Assembly (NCBI GenBank): GCA_041687395.1
Contig: JAWLCA010000011.1
Span: 1-64,000 of the forward strand
Origin: JAWLCA01 sp041687395
Lineage (GTDB): Bacteria > Pseudomonadota > Alphaproteobacteria > Rhodobacterales > Rhodobacteraceae
Direction of reading: 5' to 3'
Length of the DNA stretch: 64,000 bases
Under the pieces are notes generated by a model. It was given only the letters and a program-made list of their open reading frames with translations, searched no databases and had not been told where the DNA came from. Shown here in pieces: positions 7,924-17,707 of this stretch. Each line of letters opens with the position of its first letter. The first letter of the stretch is position 1. Position numbers and translations under genes: made by a program.

Positions 7924-8136
7924 TCAGACCTTGTCCTTGGATTCTTCCGGCGTCACGTCGCGCGCGTTCTCGAGTTCGCGCTCGGCGTCGACGGTGCTAT
8001 CCTTCACCCCGCGCTTGAACGCGGTAATGCCCTTGCCGACCTCGCCCATGAGCGAACTGATCTTGCCCCGCCCGAACAGCACGAGCACGACGACCGCGAT
8101 CAGCAGAAGGCCCGGCAGGCCGATATTGTTGAGCAT
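7924..8136 (-). CDS. tatA: Twin-arginine translocase subunit TatA
   Basis: A 70-residue protein that would oligomerise to form the Tat passage. MLNNIGLPGLLLIAVVVLVL is the membrane helix, followed by the FGRGKISSLMGEVGKGI amphipathic helix with the conserved FG hinge, then an acidic tail. A strong AAAGGGAGA ribosome-binding site precedes ATG 8136. First gene of tatA-tatB-tatC-DUF815. Confidence 0.95.
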   Translation of the reverse strand: MLNNIGLPGLLLIAVVVLVLFGRGKISSLMGEVGKGITAFKRGVKDSTVDAERELENARDVTPEESKDKV

Positions 8137-8252
8137 GGCTCTCTCCCTTTCGTAGCCCCCGTAACGATCCAGGGGCCGAGTGCATTCCCATTTATGCGTT
8201 CACGCGACCGGATCAAAGGGCCAAATTGCGAAGTTGATCGCCTATTCCGGCA

Positions 8253-9359
8253 TCAATTCGTCGGCATCGGCTTGTTGCGCGCCGGAAACACAAAGCATCG
8301 GTCGCGGCGAAACATAAGCCACAGCGGCGTGCCGGGCCGCGGCAGGAACACCCCCGGCACGCTGGCCCGCAGCGTCGAGCCGTCGAAATCCATCCGGAAT
8401 TCCACCAGGCTTTCGCGACCCATGTAGCGGGCGCGCGCCACGATGCCGCGCGCGGGGCTTCCCTCCTCGGACGTGGGGTTCGGGCCGCGGCCGCCGCGGT
8501 CGAAGTCGATCTTCAGGTGCTGCGGGCGGATCACGATCTCCACTTCCGTTCCGTCCGGCACGCCCGGCACCAGGAACTGGCCGAAGGGCGTTTCCGTCAG
8601 CGCCCCCTGCACCCGGCCCCGGATCACGTTGATATCGGAAAAGAACGCCGCCGCCGCCCGGTCCACCGGCGCGTTGTAGACGTTGTAGGGCGCGCCCGAC
8701 TGCACGATCCGGCCCCGCCGCATCAGCGCGATCTCGTCGGCCATGCGCATCGCCTCGTCGGGTTCATGCGTGACCAGCAGAACCGCCGCGCCTTCTTCCT
8801 TCAGCAGATCCAGCGTGGCGTCGCGAATCCCGTCGCGCAGGCGGTTGTCGAGGCCCGAAAACGGCTCGTCCATCAGCATGATGCGCGGTTTCGGCGCCAG
8901 TGCGCGGGCCAGCGCCACGCGCTGCTGCTCGCCCCCCGACAACTCGTGCGGGTACTTGTCGGCGAATCCCGGCAGGTTGACCCGGTCCAGCAACTCCATC
9001 ACCCGCGCCCGGCACGCGGACTTGCTGCCCTTCAGGCCAAAGGCGATGTTGCCCGCCACGTTCAGATGCGGAAACAGTGCAAAATCCTGGAACATCAGCC
9101 CGATGGATCGGCTCTCGGGCGGCAGGTGGCGCAGCCCGTCCGACACAACGGTGCCGTCAATCAGCACCTCGCCCGAATCCTGCCGGTCCACACCCGCGAT
9201 GATCCGCAGCGTTGTGGACTTGCCGCAGCCCGATGGGCCCAGCAGGCAGGTCACCTGCCCCGCGCGCACCGTCAGCGACACGTCGTCCACCACCGGCAAC
9301 CCGCCGAACCGGCGGGTGATGTGGCGCAATTCGATCCGGGGTGGCTGGCTGTCGGGCAT
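8253..9359 (-). CDS. ABC transporter ATP-binding protein, iron/polyamine importer type
   Basis: A 368-residue importer ATPase. The P-loop GPSGCGKST, signature LSGGEQQRVALARAL, Walker B IMLMDEP and switch His (VTHEPDEAM) are all intact. A C-terminal ~120-residue TOBE-like region (IRPQHLKIDF) follows, placing it in the FbpC/PotA/CysA-like group. No permease or binding-protein gene is adjacent on either side, so the partner proteins and substrate cannot be assigned from context. The FFSDINVIRGRV linker is typical of FbpC-like proteins; iron is a guess. Confidence 0.88.
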   Translation of the reverse strand: MPDSQPPRIELRHITRRFGGLPVVDDVSLTVRAGQVTCLLGPSGCGKSTTLRIIAGVDRQDSGEVLIDGTVVSDGLRHLPPESRSIGLMFQDFALFPHLNVAGNIAFGLKGSKSACRARVMELLDRVNLPGFADKYPHELSGGEQQRVALARALAPKPRIMLMDEPFSGLDNRLRDGIRDATLDLLKEEGAAVLLVTHEPDEAMRMADEIALMRRGRIVQSGAPYNVYNAPVDRAAAAFFSDINVIRGRVQGALTETPFGQFLVPGVPDGTEVEIVIRPQHLKIDFDRGGRGPNPTSEEGSPARGIVARARYMGRESLVEFRMDFDGSTLRASVPGVFLPRPGTPLWLMFRRDRCFVFPARNKPMPTN

Positions 9360-9426
9360 AACCGATCAAAATACTAGGGAACGCAGCGGGGACTTAACAG
9401 CCGCCGCGCCCCCCGGCAAGTTGCGC

Positions 9427-10206
9427 TCAGATCGTCGCGTTGGTCTGGCCGCCGTCCAGCAGGATGTTCTGCCCCACGATGAAGCCCGCGTGCTGCGAAC
9501 TCAGGAAGGCGCACGTGGCCCCGAATTCCTCGATGGTCCCGTAGCGGCCCGACGGGATCGCCGCACAGCGGATCTCGCGCGCCTTTTCCAGCGACACGTT
9601 CTGCGCCTTGGCCACACCCTTTTCCAGCGCGGTCGCGCGGTCGGTGTCGTGCGATCCGGGCAGAAGGTTGTTGATCGTCACCCCCTTGCCCGCGACCTGC
9701 CGCGCCGTGCCGGCGACAAAGCCGGTCAGGCCCGTGCGCGCCGCGTTCGACAGCCCCAGCGCGGGGATCGGCGCCTTGACCGACTGGCTGGTGATGTTGA
9801 CAACCCGGCCCCAGCCCCGCTCCATCATCCCCGGCAGCGCCGCCTGCATCAGCGCGATGGGCGTCAGCATGTTGGCATCGAGCGCCTTGATGAAGTCCTC
9901 GCGGCTCCAGTTCGACCAGAGGCCCGGCGGCGGGCCGCCCGCGTTGGTGACCAGAATGTCGATCTGCCCGGCAGCCTCCAGCACCTTCGCGCGGCCCTCC
10001 TCGGTGGTGATGTCGGCGGCAACGGGCGTTACCTGCACCCCGTGCGCCTCGCGGATCGCCGCCGCCGTCGCCTCCAGCGCCTCAGGCCCGCGCGCGTTGA
10101 TCACCAGATCGACACCCGCCGCCGCCAGCGCCTCGGCGCAGCCGCGCCCCAGCCCCTTTGAGGCCGCACAAACCAGCGCCCGCTTTCCCTTGATCCCCAG
10201 ATCCAT
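9427..10206 (-). CDS. SDR-family oxidoreductase lacking the usual Tyr/Lys pair
   Basis: A 259-residue Rossmann protein. The nucleotide-binding region reads CAASKGLGRGCAEALAAAG, followed by TNAGGPPPG and the strand-5 region VVNITSQSVKAPIP. Where short-chain dehydrogenases normally have YxxxK this protein reads LGLSNAARTGL, so the canonical catalytic Tyr and Lys are absent, as I recall for one SDR subfamily. The C terminus GQNILLDGGQTNATI is otherwise typical. Substrate unknown. ATG 10206 is chosen because similarity starts at MDLGIKGKRALV. Divergent from prfC. Confidence 0.88.
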   Translation of the reverse strand: MDLGIKGKRALVCAASKGLGRGCAEALAAAGVDLVINARGPEALEATAAAIREAHGVQVTPVAADITTEEGRAKVLEAAGQIDILVTNAGGPPPGLWSNWSREDFIKALDANMLTPIALMQAALPGMMERGWGRVVNITSQSVKAPIPALGLSNAARTGLTGFVAGTARQVAGKGVTINNLLPGSHDTDRATALEKGVAKAQNVSLEKAREIRCAAIPSGRYGTIEEFGATCAFLSSQHAGFIVGQNILLDGGQTNATI

Positions 10207-10342
10207 TGCACAACTCTCCCTGTTCGCGTCGCTGCGTCGTAGCACCGCGCCGGGGGAAGGAAAAGCGCCCGCGCCGTGCACGGCGGTTAAAATCCGGTAA
10301 ACGAAAAACGCGAAACCGCGCATTTTCAACGCCTTGCGATTT

Positions 10343-10358
10343 TGTGCACGCGTGCACA
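10343..10358. promoter_or_regulatory. Perfect 16-bp palindrome upstream of prfC
   Basis: TGTGCACG/CGTGCACA is a perfect dyad in the 191-bp divergent region between the SDR gene and prfC, 40 bp before the prfC start. It could be an operator for either gene. No promoter hexamers are obvious around it, and no regulator gene is adjacent. Confidence 0.4.
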
Positions 10359-10397
10359 CGGCTTGCTCACCCCTCGCCCCTGCCCTATATCGCCCGG

Positions 10398-11996
<1,599 letters not shown>

Positions 11997-12021
11997 TCCG
12001 GCGCGGCCGGTGCCGTCGCCC

Positions 12022-12075
12022 GCCCATGCGCGGCATGGGCAGCGCCGGGCCGCTCTCGATGGGCGGCCCGGCGCT
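12022..12075. terminator. Two adjacent perfect hairpins between convergent genes
   Basis: GCCCATGC (12022-12029) pairs with GCATGGGC (12033-12040). Immediately after, the 13-base arm AGCGCCGGGCCGC (12041-12053) pairs with its exact complement at 12063-12075. Both lie between the ends of prfC and the convergent OsmC-like gene. Neither is followed by a T-run, so they may block RNases or work with Rho rather than act as classical intrinsic terminators. Confidence 0.5.
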
Positions 12076-12083
12076 CCTCCCCG

Positions 12084-12509
12084 TCAGGCCACGGTGAGTT
12101 CCATGGTGATCTCGGCCTTCAACAGCTTCGAGATCGGGCAGCCTGTCTTTGCCTTCTCGGCCAGTTCGCGCAGCTTCGCCTCGGGCGCGTCGGCCTTCAC
12201 CTCGACCACCAGATGCGCCGCCGTCACGGTAGGGCCGCCGTCGGTGTCCGGGTCGAGCGACACGGTCGACGATGCCTTCACATGCCCCGCGGCGATCTTC
12301 TCGCCGCTGATCAGCGCCGTCAGGAACATCGCGTAGCAGGCGGAATGCGCCGCGCCGATCAGTTCCTCCGGGTTGCTGCCCTTCTCGCCCTCGAACCGCT
12401 TCGCAAAGCTGTAGGGCACGTCTGCCAGCACGCCGCTTTCGGTGTTCAGCGTGCCCGATCCGTCCTTCAGCCCGCCGGTCCAGGTCGCGTTCGCGAATTT
12501 CTTGATCAT
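12084..12509 (-). CDS. OsmC-family peroxiredoxin-like protein
   Basis: A 141-residue cytosolic OsmC-type protein, expected to reduce organic hydroperoxides. Two Cys sit in the characteristic contexts: Cys58 in AAHSACYAMF and Cys124 in KTGCPISKLL. The N terminus (MIKKFANATWTGGLKDGSGT) is typical of the OsmC branch rather than Ohr. ATG 12509 follows a GGGAGAGA site. No peroxide-responsive regulator gene is adjacent, so its control cannot be read here. Confidence 0.92.
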   Translation of the reverse strand: MIKKFANATWTGGLKDGSGTLNTESGVLADVPYSFAKRFEGEKGSNPEELIGAAHSACYAMFLTALISGEKIAAGHVKASSTVSLDPDTDGGPTVTAAHLVVEVKADAPEAKLRELAEKAKTGCPISKLLKAEITMELTVA

Positions 12510-12588
12510 CTGTCTCTCCCTTGTCTCGCAGCCCTGCAGGGGCTGCTTCCCAGTCAAGACTTGTGGCCGGGCGCCCCGATTGCAACCC

Positions 12589-13431
12589 TCAGCCCCACCA
12601 GGGTCCGGCCTTGCGCAATGCCTTCCAGTGCGTCTCCGCCTCGGCCATCGCCTCGTCCCGCAGCGCGGCGCGCGCCGTGGCGCCGCTCTGGTGCAGGCGC
12701 CCCTCGGCAACGGCCAGATCGTTCAGCAGACCCAGCGCGTCCTGCAACTGCTTCAGACGTGCCAGAAACCGCGCCTGGGCCTTGCCCGGCCAGAGATCGG
12801 CGAAGAAATCCGTCAGGTAGCGCAGGGCCTTGAGATCCTTGCGGAATTCGTGGCGGTCGGTGTCGGACATCCGATCCACGTGCCGGCCGTGCGAGTCCGC
12901 TGCCTGCCATGCACAGGTCAGCGCCTCGGCGGCCAGATCGTTGACGGGCGCCTTGCGCCGCGCCTTGGCGCCCTTGCCCTTCTTCTTCCAGCTGCCCTGC
13001 TCCATCGTCAGGATGGCCTCGGCGGCGAAACCTTCGGCCTCGCGCTCCTCCAGCGCGGCGCGGACCTTGGCACGGATGCGATCGGCCTCTGCCGCAAGGC
13101 GCGCGGCTTCCTCGCCCTCGGCCAGTTGCCCGGCCAGCACATCGGCGTCGCGCAGATGGCCCAGCAGGGCAAAGATCGCCTTGGCCTCATCCCGCAGCGG
13201 TTTCACTGCGGATTTCCTCAGGATCGGCCGGAACCCCGCAAGGGCGGAGCGGAAGCGACGCAGCGCCACCCGCGCACCATGGGGCCCCTCTGGCGCGTCG
13301 CCGGTCATCAACGCCGCGCGATGGGCGTCAAAATCCGCCAGACAGGTGGCCAGAACGCTGCGCATCGCCTTTGTGGCGGTCATGTCGGGCGTGATGTCCG
13401 GCCGGCTCTGGCGGGGATCCGTTGCGTTCAT
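12589..13431 (-). CDS. CHAD domain protein
   Basis: A 280-residue, helix-rich, highly charged protein. It has paired conserved His/Arg patterns of the CHAD fold: ARVALRRFRSALAGFRPIL near residue 55 and HEFRKDLKALRYLTDFF near 190. CHAD domains bind polyphosphate through such basic residues. There is no CYTH partner domain. ATG 13431 is chosen for its perfect GAGGAGG site 2-8 nt upstream. A 30-bp palindrome lies 79 bp upstream, in the region shared with the divergent helicase gene. Confidence 0.88.
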   Translation of the reverse strand: MNATDPRQSRPDITPDMTATKAMRSVLATCLADFDAHRAALMTGDAPEGPHGARVALRRFRSALAGFRPILRKSAVKPLRDEAKAIFALLGHLRDADVLAGQLAEGEEAARLAAEADRIRAKVRAALEEREAEGFAAEAILTMEQGSWKKKGKGAKARRKAPVNDLAAEALTCAWQAADSHGRHVDRMSDTDRHEFRKDLKALRYLTDFFADLWPGKAQARFLARLKQLQDALGLLNDLAVAEGRLHQSGATARAALRDEAMAEAETHWKALRKAGPWWG

Positions 13432-13509
13432 GGCCTCCTCGTGGACGCTTGGCACACAGCGCATGACGCGAAGTATCACCGCCGGATGACACTTCAGTGA
13501 CAGCCCGGA

Positions 13510-13539
13510 TTGTATCCACTTGTATACGCTTGGATACAA
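13510..13539. promoter_or_regulatory. 30-bp palindromic operator, copy 1 (GTATAC centre)
   Basis: Arms TTGTATCCA (13510-13518) and TGGATACAA (13531-13539) flank a central GTATAC (13522-13527). Twelve of 15 half-site positions are symmetric. The same element occurs twice near 46250-46323. It lies between the divergent CHAD gene (start 13431) and DEAD-box helicase (start 13697). The form resembles operators of GntR-type regulators; no regulator gene is visible in the window. Confidence 0.65.
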
Positions 13540-13696
13540 AACCTCTATTCGCGACGCGCAGTCTGGCCGTCAGGCGGCCAGATGCGGCGCATTGACGTTG
13601 TGGTTGTTTTCCGTTAATCCCCCGCAATCCGCCGGGGCGCCCGGTTCCCAGCGTCCCTTATCTCCTTACGGCCCGATGCCGTATGAATGGACGCAC

Positions 13697-15148
13697 ATGA
13701 TCAAGTTTTCCGACCTCGCCCTGGACCCCAAGGTCCAGAAAGCCGTTGCAGAAGCCGGCTACGAAATTCCGACCCCGATCCAGGAGCAGGCGATCCCGCA
13801 TGCGCTGGAGGGGCGCGACGTTCTGGGGATTGCCCAGACCGGGACGGGCAAGACCGCGGGCTTTACGCTGCCGCTGGTCACGCTGCTTTCGAAGGGCCGC
13901 GCAAGGGCGCGGATGCCGCGCAGCCTGGTGCTGTGCCCGACGCGCGAACTGGCGGCCCAGGTTGCCGAAAGCTTCGATACCTACGCGAAATACACCAAGC
14001 TGACCAAGGCGCTGCTGATCGGCGGCGTGAGCTTTGGTGAGCAGGACAAGCTGATCGACCGCGGCGTCGACGTGCTGATCGCCACGCCGGGCCGCCTGCT
14101 GGACCATTTCGAGCGTGGCAAGCTGCTGCTGACCGGCGTGCAGATCATGGTGGTGGACGAGGCCGACCGGATGCTCGACATGGGGTTCATCCCGGATATC
14201 GAGCGGATCTTCCAGCTGACCCCCTTTACCCGCCAGACGCTGTTCTTCAGCGCCACCATGGCGCCCGAGATCGAGCGGATCACCAACACCTTCCTGACCT
14301 CGCCCGCGCGGATCGAGGTCGCGCGTCAGGCCACCGCGTCGGAAACCATCGCGCAGCAGCTGATCCAGGTGAAGCCGAAGCGCAAGGACCAGACCTTTGC
14401 CGAGAAGCGCAAGGTTCTGCGCGAACTGATCCGGGCCGAGGGCGAAGCCTGCACCAACGCCATCGTCTTCTGCAACCGCAAGGTCGATGTCGATGTCGTC
14501 GCCAAGTCGCTGAAGCAGCACGGCTTCAACGCCGCCCCGATCCATGGCGATCTGGACCAGTCGGTGCGCACGCGCACACTGGACGGGTTCCGTGACGGCA
14601 CGCTGCACGTTCTCGTTGCCTCTGACGTCGCCGCGCGCGGGCTGGATATCCCGGCGGTCAGCCACGTCTTCAACTTCGACGTGCCCAGCCACCCCGAGGA
14701 TTACGTGCACCGGATCGGCCGGACCGGCCGTGCGGGACGGTCGGGCAAGGCGATCACGCTTGTGGGCCCGAATGACGCGAAGTACCTGGATGGGGTCGAG
14801 GCGCTCATCGGCGGGCCAATCCCGCGCGGCGTGAACCCGATCGCCGAGGACACCACCGAGGCGGCCGACGAAGCACCCGCCGAACAGGCCGAACGGCCGG
14901 CGCGCCGCAGCCGCGGCGGCAGCCGCCGAAAGGACAAGCCGGCGGCAGAGGCCTCGGCCCCGCGCGCGGCCGAGGCGGCAGCACCGGCGGCGGAGCCGCA
15001 GCAAAAGGACGCCCCTGCGCAAGAAGCCCCGGCCGAAAAGCCGGAGCCGCGGCGCGACGACCGCCGCAACAATCGCCGCGATGCGCCGGTCGTCGGCATG
15101 GGCGACCATGTGCCCGATTTCCTGCTGCGCAGCATGGGCAGCAAGTAA
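13697..15148 (+). CDS. DEAD-box RNA helicase (RhlE-like)
   Basis: A 483-residue ATP-dependent RNA helicase. It shows the Q-motif region (IPTPIQEQAIP), motif I AQTGTGKTA, motif Ia PTRELAAQ, motif II DEAD (about residue 154), motif III SAT, motif V DVAARGLDIP and motif VI HRIGRTGRAGRSG. Residues ~370-470 form an Ala/Glu/Pro/Arg-rich low-complexity tail, as in RhlE-type helicases, followed by a conserved-looking end (MGDHVPDFLLRSMGSK). ATG 13697 (MIKFSDLAL) matches the family start; ATG 13676 is an alternative. Roles in ribosome assembly or RNA decay are family inferences. Confidence 0.94.
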   Translation: MIKFSDLALDPKVQKAVAEAGYEIPTPIQEQAIPHALEGRDVLGIAQTGTGKTAGFTLPLVTLLSKGRARARMPRSLVLCPTRELAAQVAESFDTYAKYTKLTKALLIGGVSFGEQDKLIDRGVDVLIATPGRLLDHFERGKLLLTGVQIMVVDEADRMLDMGFIPDIERIFQLTPFTRQTLFFSATMAPEIERITNTFLTSPARIEVARQATASETIAQQLIQVKPKRKDQTFAEKRKVLRELIRAEGEACTNAIVFCNRKVDVDVVAKSLKQHGFNAAPIHGDLDQSVRTRTLDGFRDGTLHVLVASDVAARGLDIPAVSHVFNFDVPSHPEDYVHRIGRTGRAGRSGKAITLVGPNDAKYLDGVEALIGGPIPRGVNPIAEDTTEAADEAPAEQAERPARRSRGGSRRKDKPAAEASAPRAAEAAAPAAEPQQKDAPAQEAPAEKPEPRRDDRRNNRRDAPVVGMGDHVPDFLLRSMGSK

Positions 15149-15186
15149 CGGCTCTCGCTGGCCGCCAGACAGAATCCTGAAACGGG

Positions 15187-15213
15187 ACGGCCCGCGCAAT
15201 TTGCGCGGGCCGT
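15187..15213. terminator. Bidirectional hairpin terminator between helicase and rnj
   Basis: ACGGCCCGCGC (15187-15197) pairs perfectly with GCGCGGGCCGT (15203-15213) around an AATTT loop. It follows the helicase stop by 38 bp and faces the end of rnj, so it can serve both convergent transcripts. Only a weak T-rich tail follows (TTGTCGCTT). Confidence 0.75.
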
Positions 15214-15240
15214 TGTCGCTTCTGGCACTCGTCGGGCACG

Positions 15241-16920
15241 TCACTCCTCGACCAGGCGGCTGACGACCACCGTGACCTCGGGGCGCTTTCCGATTTCTTC
15301 CATCGCGATCTGACGGACGATCCGGCGCACGCCGTCGTCCAGCTTGTCGTCGTCGGACAGGAGCTTGGCGCCGATCCCGTCCAGGAACTCGGTCACCTCG
15401 CCCTCGATCGCCTCGACCAGCACGCGGTTGCTGCGGCCGCGTTCGGGCAGGCCCATGATCTCGGCCCAGGCCTCTCCCATCGGGCGGTCCTGATCGTCGA
15501 CGATCAACGTCACCAGGACATGACCGTTCAGCGCCATGCGGATACGGTCGCGCACCACACCCTCCAGCGCGCCGACCATGACGCTGCCGTCCAGATAGAC
15601 ACGCCCGGCCTCGATGTGGTCGACGACCCTTGGCTTGTCGCCCGTCAGATCGACCATGGTCCCGTTGGTCACCAGTTCGGACGTGAAGCCGCGGGCACGG
15701 GCGAATTTAACATGCTCGCGCAGGTGCCGGTGCTCGCCGTGCATCGGCAGGATCACCTTGGGTTCCAGCAACTCCTGCACACGCTCCAGGTCGGGGCGGT
15801 TGGCGTGACCCGAGACGTGGTACTTGCCGTGCTCCTCATCGACGACATCGACGCCGATTTCGGAGAAAGCGTTCATCACCCGGATGACCCCGGCCTCGTT
15901 GCCCGGAATGGTCTTGGACGAGAACAGGAACAGGTCGCCCTCGGCCATCGACAGGCCAAGATACTTGCCGCGCGCAAGCTGCGCCGAGGCGGCGCGGCGT
16001 TCGCCCTGGCTGCCGGTGACGATCAGCATCAGGTTGCCACGCGGCACCTGCGTCGCCTCTTCGGGAGGGATGGTGGACGGGAAATCCGTCAGCACGCCCG
16101 CCTCTTGCGAGGTGGCGACCATCTTTTTCATCGCACGCCCCAGCAGGCAGACCGAGCGGCCCGCCGCGATCCCCGCCTGCGCCAGCGTCCGCACCCGCGC
16201 CACGTTCGAGGCAAATGTCGTGGCGACCACCATGCCCTTGGCGTCGGCCACCAGTTCGGTGATCGGATCGACCAGCGTCGCCTCGGACCGGCCCGGATGG
16301 GTGGAAAAGACGTTCGTGGAATCGCAGGTCATCGCCCGGATCCCGTCGCCCTCGGCCCCGATCTCCGACAGGAGGGCGGGATCGAAGGGCTCGCCCACAC
16401 CCGGAGTAGGGTCGATCTTGAAGTCGGCGGAATGGAACACCCGGCCCGCCGGCGTGTCGATCAGGATGGCGGAGCTTTCCGGGATCGAGTGGCTGACCGG
16501 CACGAACTGGATGCGGAAGGGCCCGATCTCTGCCACCGCGGGGCGCGGGCCGATGACGTTCACCACATCGGACGGGTGGCCCTGCTCTTCCAGCTTCATG
16601 CGGGCGTGCAGGGCGGTGAAGGTACGCGCATAGACCGGCGCGCGCAGCCTGCCCCACAGATGCCCCAGCGCACCCACGTGATCCTCGTGCGCGTGGGTGA
16701 TGATGACGCCGTCGATCCGGTCGGCGCGCTCTTCCAGCCAGCGGATGTCGGGCAGGATCAGGTCGACGCCGGGCGTCGTGTCCATGTCGGGAAAGGTCAC
16801 GCCGACGTCGACGACGATCAGGCGTTCCTTGTCGGCCGGCCCGTAGCCGTAGACATAGCAGTTCATCCCGATCTCGCCCGCGCCGCCGAGGGGTAGGTAG
16901 ATCAGCCGCTCCTTGCTCAT
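15241..16920 (-). CDS. rnj: Ribonuclease J
   Basis: Metallo-beta-lactamase/beta-CASP RNase with endo- and 5'-3' exonuclease activity, the type used for rRNA and mRNA processing in alphaproteobacteria. The 559-residue protein has the zinc motif HAHEDH (residues 76-81), a further ligand region VSHSIPESSAIL and the beta-CASP segment GSQGERRAA. HVSGHANRPDL and LPMHGEHRHLREH carry the late conserved His residues. The C-terminal RNase J domain is present. Its ATG overlaps the coaX stop by 4 nt, the end of a nuoN-birA-coaX-rnj order common in Rhodobacteraceae. Confidence 0.96.
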   Translation of the reverse strand: MSKERLIYLPLGGAGEIGMNCYVYGYGPADKERLIVVDVGVTFPDMDTTPGVDLILPDIRWLEERADRIDGVIITHAHEDHVGALGHLWGRLRAPVYARTFTALHARMKLEEQGHPSDVVNVIGPRPAVAEIGPFRIQFVPVSHSIPESSAILIDTPAGRVFHSADFKIDPTPGVGEPFDPALLSEIGAEGDGIRAMTCDSTNVFSTHPGRSEATLVDPITELVADAKGMVVATTFASNVARVRTLAQAGIAAGRSVCLLGRAMKKMVATSQEAGVLTDFPSTIPPEEATQVPRGNLMLIVTGSQGERRAASAQLARGKYLGLSMAEGDLFLFSSKTIPGNEAGVIRVMNAFSEIGVDVVDEEHGKYHVSGHANRPDLERVQELLEPKVILPMHGEHRHLREHVKFARARGFTSELVTNGTMVDLTGDKPRVVDHIEAGRVYLDGSVMVGALEGVVRDRIRMALNGHVLVTLIVDDQDRPMGEAWAEIMGLPERGRSNRVLVEAIEGEVTEFLDGIGAKLLSDDDKLDDGVRRIVRQIAMEEIGKRPEVTVVVSRLVEE

Positions 16921-17696
16921 TCCGTTTCCAGTTCCTTGTTGTAGCGATGTAAGACCGTCAGGCCGTGAATGGTCAGATCGTCCTCGACAAAGTCGAAGAC
17001 ATCGGTGCCCTGATCGAACAGCGGCGCAAGGCCGCCGGTGGCGATCACCTTCATGGGCCGGTCGCGCTCGGCGCGGATTTCGCGCACGATCACCTCGACC
17101 AGCCCGACATAGCCCCAATATACGCCCGACTGCATGCAGGCCACCGTATTCGTGCCGATCACCACCTGCGGCTTGGTGATGTCCACATGCGGGAGGGCAG
17201 CTGCGGCCATGTGCAGCGCTTCCAGGCTGAGGTTCACCCCCGGCGCGATCACCCCCCCAATATAGGCGCCGTCGCTGTCCACCACGTCGAAAGTGGTGGC
17301 CGTGCCGAAATCCACCACGATCAGGTCGCCGCCGTGACGGTCGAAGCCTGCGACCGCGTTCACCAGCCGGTCGGGGCCGACCGTGGTGCCCTGGTCGACG
17401 CGCGGCAGATGCGGCAGGGCGCATTCGGGCTTGCCCACGACCATCGGGCGCGTGTCGAAATACCGGTTGGCCAGAACCCGCAGATTGAAGACCACACGCG
17501 GCACGGTGGACGAGATGATGACATCGGTGATCCGCGCGGGCGTATCGGTCAGCTTCATCAGCGTGGACAACCAGACGTAGTATTCATCGGCCGTGCGCTG
17601 GTGGTTCGTGGCGATCCGCCAAGTCGCAAGAAAGCGCGCCCCGTCCCAGACCGCGAAGACGGTGTTGGTGTTGCCGCAGTCGATCGCCAGAAGCAT
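16917..17696 (-). CDS. coaX: Type III pantothenate kinase
   Basis: Catalyses the first step of coenzyme A synthesis (pantothenate to 4'-phosphopantothenate). The 259-residue ASKHA-fold protein opens MLLAIDCGNTNTVFAVWDG (phosphate loop with the catalytic Asp6). It has GPDRLVNAVAG and DFGTATTFDVV in the substrate/metal region and ends with ATGGLAPLF. ATG 17696 matches the family start. Lies 11 bp after birA and overlaps rnj by 4 nt. Confidence 0.96.
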   Translation of the reverse strand: MLLAIDCGNTNTVFAVWDGARFLATWRIATNHQRTADEYYVWLSTLMKLTDTPARITDVIISSTVPRVVFNLRVLANRYFDTRPMVVGKPECALPHLPRVDQGTTVGPDRLVNAVAGFDRHGGDLIVVDFGTATTFDVVDSDGAYIGGVIAPGVNLSLEALHMAAAALPHVDITKPQVVIGTNTVACMQSGVYWGYVGLVEVIVREIRAERDRPMKVIATGGLAPLFDQGTDVFDFVEDDLTIHGLTVLHRYNKELETE

Positions 17697-17707
17697 GGCA
17701 CCCTCCG

